Part shown: piece after piece, positions 7,597 through 11,508 of the stretch | Layout: every line of letters starts with the position of its first letter | Position numbering within the stretch: position 1 is the stretch's first letter | Source of the DNA: Prolixibacteraceae bacterium | Lineage (GTDB): Bacteria; Bacteroidota; Bacteroidia; Bacteroidales; Prolixibacteraceae | NCBI GenBank assembly: GCA_016930735.1 | Contig: JAFGGF010000218.1 | Span: 1 to 11,508, forward strand | Reading direction: 5' to 3' | Length of the DNA: 11,508 bases | Notes under the pieces: generated by a model | What the model was told of the DNA's origin: nothing | The model's input: the letters and a program-made list of their open reading frames with translations, nothing else | The model's database searches: none | Program-made: the position numbers and the translations under genes

Positions 7597-8005
7597 TCAA
7601 ATCGAATTTTATATTGATAGTACTGCCATTATTAAAAAAATAAATTTCTTTTGAATAGAAGTTTATAATAAACAGCCCTCTCCCTTTTTCTTTTTTTAAA
7701 TTCTCCAATTTAGTCGGATCAGGGATCCCTGTATAATCAAATCCTCTACCCTCATCGCTAATTGTAATACTTAAAGTGCTATCGTTTAGGGTACTTTCAA
7801 TTTTAACAGACTTGTTTTCATTATTTCTATTCCCGTGTATAATTGCATTTGTAACAGCTTCAGAAACACATAATAAAATTCTGTTGAATGCCGATTCTTT
7901 AATCTGCATCTTACCTACAATATTTTGCAGATAGGATTTAATTTTCTCCAAATGTCCGATTTCAGAATAAATAATCAACTCATTATTGGAACGTACCTTG
8001 TTCAT
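7577..8005 (-). CDS. RsbW-like ATP-binding protein (HATPase_c_2, anti-sigma/serine kinase type)
   Basis: Small (142 aa) GHKL-fold ATPase resembling the RsbW/SpoIIAB anti-sigma kinases. The Bergerat fold motifs are clear: N-box SEAVTNAIIHGN (48-59), with E49 the likely general base and N53 the Mg ligand; G1 box DEGRGFD (84-90); and G2 box KGRGLFIIN (107-115). There is no membrane segment or sensor domain. No anti-anti-sigma (STAS) protein, sigma factor or PP2C phosphatase lies nearby, so its partner is unknown, and phosphorylation of a protein is inferred from the family only. The ATG start at 8005 overlaps the end of the upstream membrane-protein gene by 23 nt, and its own stop lies 20 nt inside ybeY, so all three are likely translationally coupled. 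From memory, this ATPase-ybeY-mnmG order recurs in Bacteroidota. Confidence 0.85.
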   Translation of the reverse strand: MNKVRSNNELIIYSEIGHLEKIKSYLQNIVGKMQIKESAFNRILLCVSEAVTNAIIHGNRNNENKSVKIESTLNDSTLSITISDEGRGFDYTGIPDPTKLENLKKEKGRGLFIINFYSKEIYFFNNGSTINIKFDLSENTIL

Positions 8006-11000
8006 TCATTGAATTTAAATACTTTTTATACTTTTTATTATAAAAACTATTCAATTTGAAAATATTCTGTTCCATGTTTTCAAGGCTGTTTTCCGTTTTC
8101 CTGTTATACTCGAAATATTTTACCGGGTTGCTGTAAAAATCCTCATCGGCAGTTTCCGATTCACGTTTATTATCGATATCTCTTTCCATTTCGGCCTTTT
8201 CAGCTTCCAGTAATCTTGTCATAATCTGATTTTGCCTGATTAAAGTTTTTTCAGAAACACTTTTATTTATAATCTCCTGCCTGCTTTCTTCCAGCATTTT
8301 ATCTATATTTTTCAGCATTTCTCTTGCACTGCTGCCAACGCTTCCATTATTCATTAAATCTCTCAGCTTGTTTTGCATCATTTCGTGCTGCATTAATGTT
8401 TCACCAAGCATCCGGCTCATATTTTGACCATTCCCGTTTTTCATTTCCTCAATCAGCTTTTGCAACTGCTGCTTTATGCTTTCAGCGGATTGTTGCATCT
8501 GGCTCATATTTTTATTCCCCGGATTATTTCCCGGATTTTCACAGCTTTGATTTCCTGGCATGCTATTCGCCATTTGTTTTTCCAATATATCCAAAGCTTC
8601 ATTTAACATTAAAGCCAGGTTATTTACCGATGTTAAAATAAATTGCTGGCTAACCTGTGAAGCAGGTAATAATCCTTCTTCCAGATTATCCTGTGCTTTC
8701 AATAAATGTATTTGTATTAGTAATAACTCCTTGCTTATCATATTTGATATTTCGGGAGCACGGTTTGCCAAAGCCCGCAAAGAATCTTTTATAACAACAC
8801 TTTGATCTTCCAGATTTTTTTGTTTCCTCTTTAATGAATTTAAAAGAGGATCTTCCAAATCAATCCCTGTCAACTGTGCCATAACATCTTCCTCTGAAAA
8901 AGAAAAATAAATCAGGTTACTTAAAATCTGCCGCAGATTTTCAATGTTTTCAAATTTTTGTTTCATCATCAGCGATTGCAACAGCTGATCCATATTAAAA
9001 GCCAGGTTATTAATTTGTTCCGAGGTTTCTTTAATACTTTGAGAAGACTTGCTTCTTCTCTTTTTCTCGAGGTTTTCTTTGTTTAATTCAAAACTTTCTT
9101 TTATGTAATCAAATTCCGGTTCAAAGTCATCGAATTCAAGAGGTTCTTCCAGCTTTTTATTCATTTCTAGGGCATCATGTAGCTCTTCCTGAATTTTTTC
9201 CAATTCATCCTTGTTTTTTTGGTCTTTCTCCAGAATTTCATTGTATTTCTGGTCTTCAGCAACTTCCTCCGAAAGTTTTTCTTCGTCTGTACCAAGTTGA
9301 TACATTCTTTCTATAATTTTCTGGAGATTTTGTTCCAGCTTCATTTTTCTGAGCATTTCGAGGTTCCTGTCCATTTGCTCAGAAAGTTCTTCCATCGACA
9401 TGTCAAGTTGCTTTGATATATTATTCAATTTATTTTCGTTAAACTCCTCAGCAAGTTTTTCAAATTCCTCCATCAGTTCTTTTAGCTCATCGCTGAATAC
9501 TTCTTCCAGCAACTCTTCTATCTGCTCCTGTTTTTTTAATAATTCATCGTCTTCCTCAGTAAATGAATTCATAAAATTATTCAGATCCTCATTTTGTTCT
9601 TTAACCTGTTCAAACAACTCCTCAAGGGCATCTTTTTTATTAACTATATCGTTCACCAATTGTGATTTTTCCCAATCCGAAATTTTAGGATCCATGCTTT
9701 TTATTTGCAGTTCTTTTAATCCTTCTCTTATTTCATCGGCTAACTGGCGGCTTTCTTCCACCATATCTTCTATTTCAGCAAACTGCTCTTTATCATATTT
9801 TTCAATTTCATCTTCAGTAGGAATAACAAAAATGTAGCTACCTGAAGTAGTAGTTTTGGGTCCGTTTATTCCATCATTATCGGTTACAGAAAAATAATAA
9901 CTTATTTCATCTGATTCGAAATCAAATGACTTAAAATCAATTGTATAAAAAAATTCCTGATTTACAAGATTCCTTACAACATCGAGCGGAAAAATACTAT
10001 CCTTTTCATTTGCATTAATGTGAAAATCGAGCCGGGAAAAACCATAATCATCGGCTATTTCACCCATAAAATAGAAACGGGAATATTCTGAAGAATCTCT
10101 GTTCTGGACAACTTTAATTTCAGGAAAAAGGTCGGGAATAACAGAAATTGAATAAGAAAGCACTTCATTATATGGCTGATAAGCATTTTTTATAAATATC
10201 CTGTATTCGGAATTTTCAAATATTTTCCTTTTAATATTAAATACCTGCCCTTCTCTTTCCGAAAAAAATTTTTCCTTATTATTAAACTGAATATAAAGTG
10301 AATCTGTATCGATACATGTAAATTTCCAATTCACTTCAGTTCCTTCAGCAATTTGCAGGTCGCCTACATTTTTTACACTGCTTTTTCCAATCATCGTATA
10401 ACCTGGCGGATTCATCTCTGCTTCAAAATCTGAAACCCCAGGTTTTGGTAATGTTTTTAAATTATAATAATCAGAAACATATTTTAAGTCGGTAAAATAA
10501 AACTGAAAACTGTTTACAACTGATTCTATCCTGTACTCGAAGTGAATATTATCTTTCTTTTTCATTATAAAATTATTCCCTTCAATGTTAATATAAACCA
10601 GTTGAGGAAGGCTTTCACCTTCACATTCCAGCTGGATAACATACTCATCGCCTTTATTAACAACCAGATTCTCATTCTGAAGGGTAAAAACAAAAGGGGC
10701 AGGTTTACTGAAATCCTGATTATAATTTTTCATCCGGTAATTTGATTCTGTTATTACCGGTTTGTCAAAAATTATAATACCTGATATAATGCCAAGGCTT
10801 ACCAGTAAATATATAAATATAAACCTGAGTTGTTTAAAATCAATCGCCCTCTGAAAATTAAAAATTCTGATTTCCTTTATTTTCTGGTCGATGCTGGCTA
10901 AAACAATTTCAGATGAATAATTTTTATCGTCCAGTCTTGATAGTTCAAGTATATTAAGAAGCTTGTCTTTTATATCAGGAAAATGTTTTACTATTATTTT

Positions 11001-11285
11001 ATTCAGGTTTTCATTACTTAATTGTTTTATTATCCTGAAAAGCTGAAATAAGGGAAACAAAATAAATTGTAAAACAAGTAAGGATAACATCACTATTCCT
11101 GCATAAATTATGAATGTCCGGGCAAGAGATGGCAAATAAGCAAAATATTCAATAACAGAAACAACAGTAAATGACAAAATGCTGATAAGAAAGGTAATAA
11201 GTAATCCTTTTACGAGCTTAAATAAATAATACTTCCTCCTAAACTTATTAAGCTTATTAACAAGTATGTTAAAATTCTCTGTCAT
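7983..11285 (-). CDS. Large DUF4175-like membrane protein with periplasmic and coiled-coil regions
   Basis: Function unknown. The 1100-aa protein has three hydrophobic segments (about 25-48, 56-82 and 153-173), with basic residues (FRRKYYLFK) before the first, suggesting the N-terminus is inside and the long C-terminal part outside in the periplasm (inference). Residues about 190-480 are beta-rich and look Ig-like (for example NPPGYTMIGKSSV, ADDYGFSRLDF, YYFSVTDNDG). About 490-790 is a very acidic Glu/Lys/Leu-rich coiled coil. Residues 905-925 form an Asn/Pro/Gly linker, followed by a Gln/Met/Asn-rich helical region to the end. This architecture resembles DUF4175 proteins of Bacteroidota and the TIGR02302 family of alphaproteobacteria, assigned from memory and not by search. 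The ATG start at 11285 is followed by a plausible cytosolic lead. It is the first gene of the operon and overlaps the RsbW-like ATPase gene by 23 nt, hinting at a joint role. A mechanical or scaffolding role in the envelope is speculation. Confidence 0.8.
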   Translation of the reverse strand: MTENFNILVNKLNKFRRKYYLFKLVKGLLITFLISILSFTVVSVIEYFAYLPSLARTFIIYAGIVMLSLLVLQFILFPLFQLFRIIKQLSNENLNKIIVKHFPDIKDKLLNILELSRLDDKNYSSEIVLASIDQKIKEIRIFNFQRAIDFKQLRFIFIYLLVSLGIISGIIIFDKPVITESNYRMKNYNQDFSKPAPFVFTLQNENLVVNKGDEYVIQLECEGESLPQLVYINIEGNNFIMKKKDNIHFEYRIESVVNSFQFYFTDLKYVSDYYNLKTLPKPGVSDFEAEMNPPGYTMIGKSSVKNVGDLQIAEGTEVNWKFTCIDTDSLYIQFNNKEKFFSEREGQVFNIKRKIFENSEYRIFIKNAYQPYNEVLSYSISVIPDLFPEIKVVQNRDSSEYSRFYFMGEIADDYGFSRLDFHINANEKDSIFPLDVVRNLVNQEFFYTIDFKSFDFESDEISYYFSVTDNDGINGPKTTTSGSYIFVIPTEDEIEKYDKEQFAEIEDMVEESRQLADEIREGLKELQIKSMDPKISDWEKSQLVNDIVNKKDALEELFEQVKEQNEDLNNFMNSFTEEDDELLKKQEQIEELLEEVFSDELKELMEEFEKLAEEFNENKLNNISKQLDMSMEELSEQMDRNLEMLRKMKLEQNLQKIIERMYQLGTDEEKLSEEVAEDQKYNEILEKDQKNKDELEKIQEELHDALEMNKKLEEPLEFDDFEPEFDYIKESFELNKENLEKKRRSKSSQSIKETSEQINNLAFNMDQLLQSLMMKQKFENIENLRQILSNLIYFSFSEEDVMAQLTGIDLEDPLLNSLKRKQKNLEDQSVVIKDSLRALANRAPEISNMISKELLLIQIHLLKAQDNLEEGLLPASQVSQQFILTSVNNLALMLNEALDILEKQMANSMPGNQSCENPGNNPGNKNMSQMQQSAESIKQQLQKLIEEMKNGNGQNMSRMLGETLMQHEMMQNKLRDLMNNGSVGSSAREMLKNIDKMLEESRQEIINKSVSEKTLIRQNQIMTRLLEAEKAEMERDIDNKRESETADEDFYSNPVKYFEYNRKTENSLENMEQNIFKLNSFYNKKYKKYLNSMNEQGTFQ

Positions 11286-11508
11286 CCTATATTAAACCTT
11301 TATTTTAAAACAAGTTATTTATTTAATGGTTTGTTAATAAAAACCTTTTTTAAGGTTCAAAAATCATAAATATTAATTAATAAAAAAAGTTGCACAATAT
11401 GAATCCCTGGTTATATACACAACTTACCGTTAAAAGTCAAGTAAAATTACACAGAAATTACAAATATTAATCAGACATCAATAAACATCCCTGCTTTTAT
11501 TAATAACT
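11286..11508. other. AT-rich non-coding region upstream of the seven-gene operon
   Basis: No credible reading frame or RNA gene is visible here. The region should contain the minus-strand promoter of the operon, but no exact TAnnTTTG occurs on that strand. The nearest are 7-of-8 matches, GATTTTTG (complement of 11358-11365) and AATATTTG (complement of 11461-11468), neither with a good -33 partner. A small inverted repeat, AACCTT-TTTT-AAGGTT, lies at 11342-11357. Confidence 0.6.
11342..11357. repeat. Short inverted repeat upstream of the operon
   Basis: AACCTT and AAGGTT flank a TTTT loop, forming a possible 6-bp hairpin about 57 nt before the start codon of the DUF4175-like gene. It is AT-rich and weak. 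It could be a 5' leader hairpin, an operator or chance, and there is no supporting evidence for a function. Confidence 0.25.

Noticed and set aside
9400..9837. Ser/Phe-rich plus-strand open frame of 145 codons
   Set aside because: It is the antisense image of the Glu/Lys-rich coiled coil of the minus-strand membrane protein, which gives Ser/Phe/Leu codons on the other strand. No homology is recognisable.
11376..11504. Distant inverted repeat ATTAATAAAA / TTTTATTAAT in the right-hand non-coding end
   Set aside because: Such A/T-only 10-mers are expected by chance in DNA this AT-rich, and no element boundaries, target duplication or transposase accompany them.

Overview
The window is a stretch of ordinary chromosome from an AT-rich member of the Bacteroidota, most likely near the Bacteroidales/Marinilabiliales. 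The evidence is the close resemblance of RsgA, UvrC, YbeY and Apt to Bacteroides-type proteins as I remember them, a TAnnTTTG promoter element, start sites without obvious Shine-Dalgarno sequences, frequent TTG starts, and a DUF4175-type membrane protein beside an RsbW-like ATPase and ybeY. No phage, insertion sequence, CRISPR array, tRNA or rRNA gene was seen.

Layout: the plus strand carries the 3' part of tdh (L-threonine 3-dehydrogenase, 1-828; its 5' end lies outside the window) and rsgA (ribosome small-subunit GTPase, ending at 1861). From 11285 down to 1858 the minus strand carries seven tightly packed genes, in transcription order: a 1100-residue DUF4175-like membrane and coiled-coil protein, a small RsbW/HATPase-type ATPase, ybeY, mnmG, apt, uvrC and mnmA. 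Junctions are 23-nt and 20-nt overlaps, gaps of 8, 28 and 10 nt, and a 4-nt TTGA overlap, so they look like one operon. rsgA and mnmA converge and their stop codons overlap at 1858-1861. The last 223 bases (11286-11508) are AT-rich non-coding DNA that should hold the operon promoter.

Functionally the operon is mostly translation and nucleic-acid housekeeping. MnmG and MnmA modify the same nucleotide (wobble U34) of certain tRNAs, YbeY and the convergent RsgA both act in small-subunit rRNA/ribosome maturation, UvrC is the excision-repair incision nuclease and Apt salvages adenine. The first two genes have no certain role.

The most notable non-coding element is a perfect 16-bp palindrome, TGTTCCACGTGGAACA (5269-5284), in the 28-nt gap between mnmG and apt. 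It matches the chromosomal parS (ParB-binding) consensus and would make this locus a chromosome-partitioning site, possibly in the origin-proximal region. I found no convincing new biological system. The closest candidate is the uncharacterised DUF4175-like protein paired with the orphan RsbW-like ATPase.
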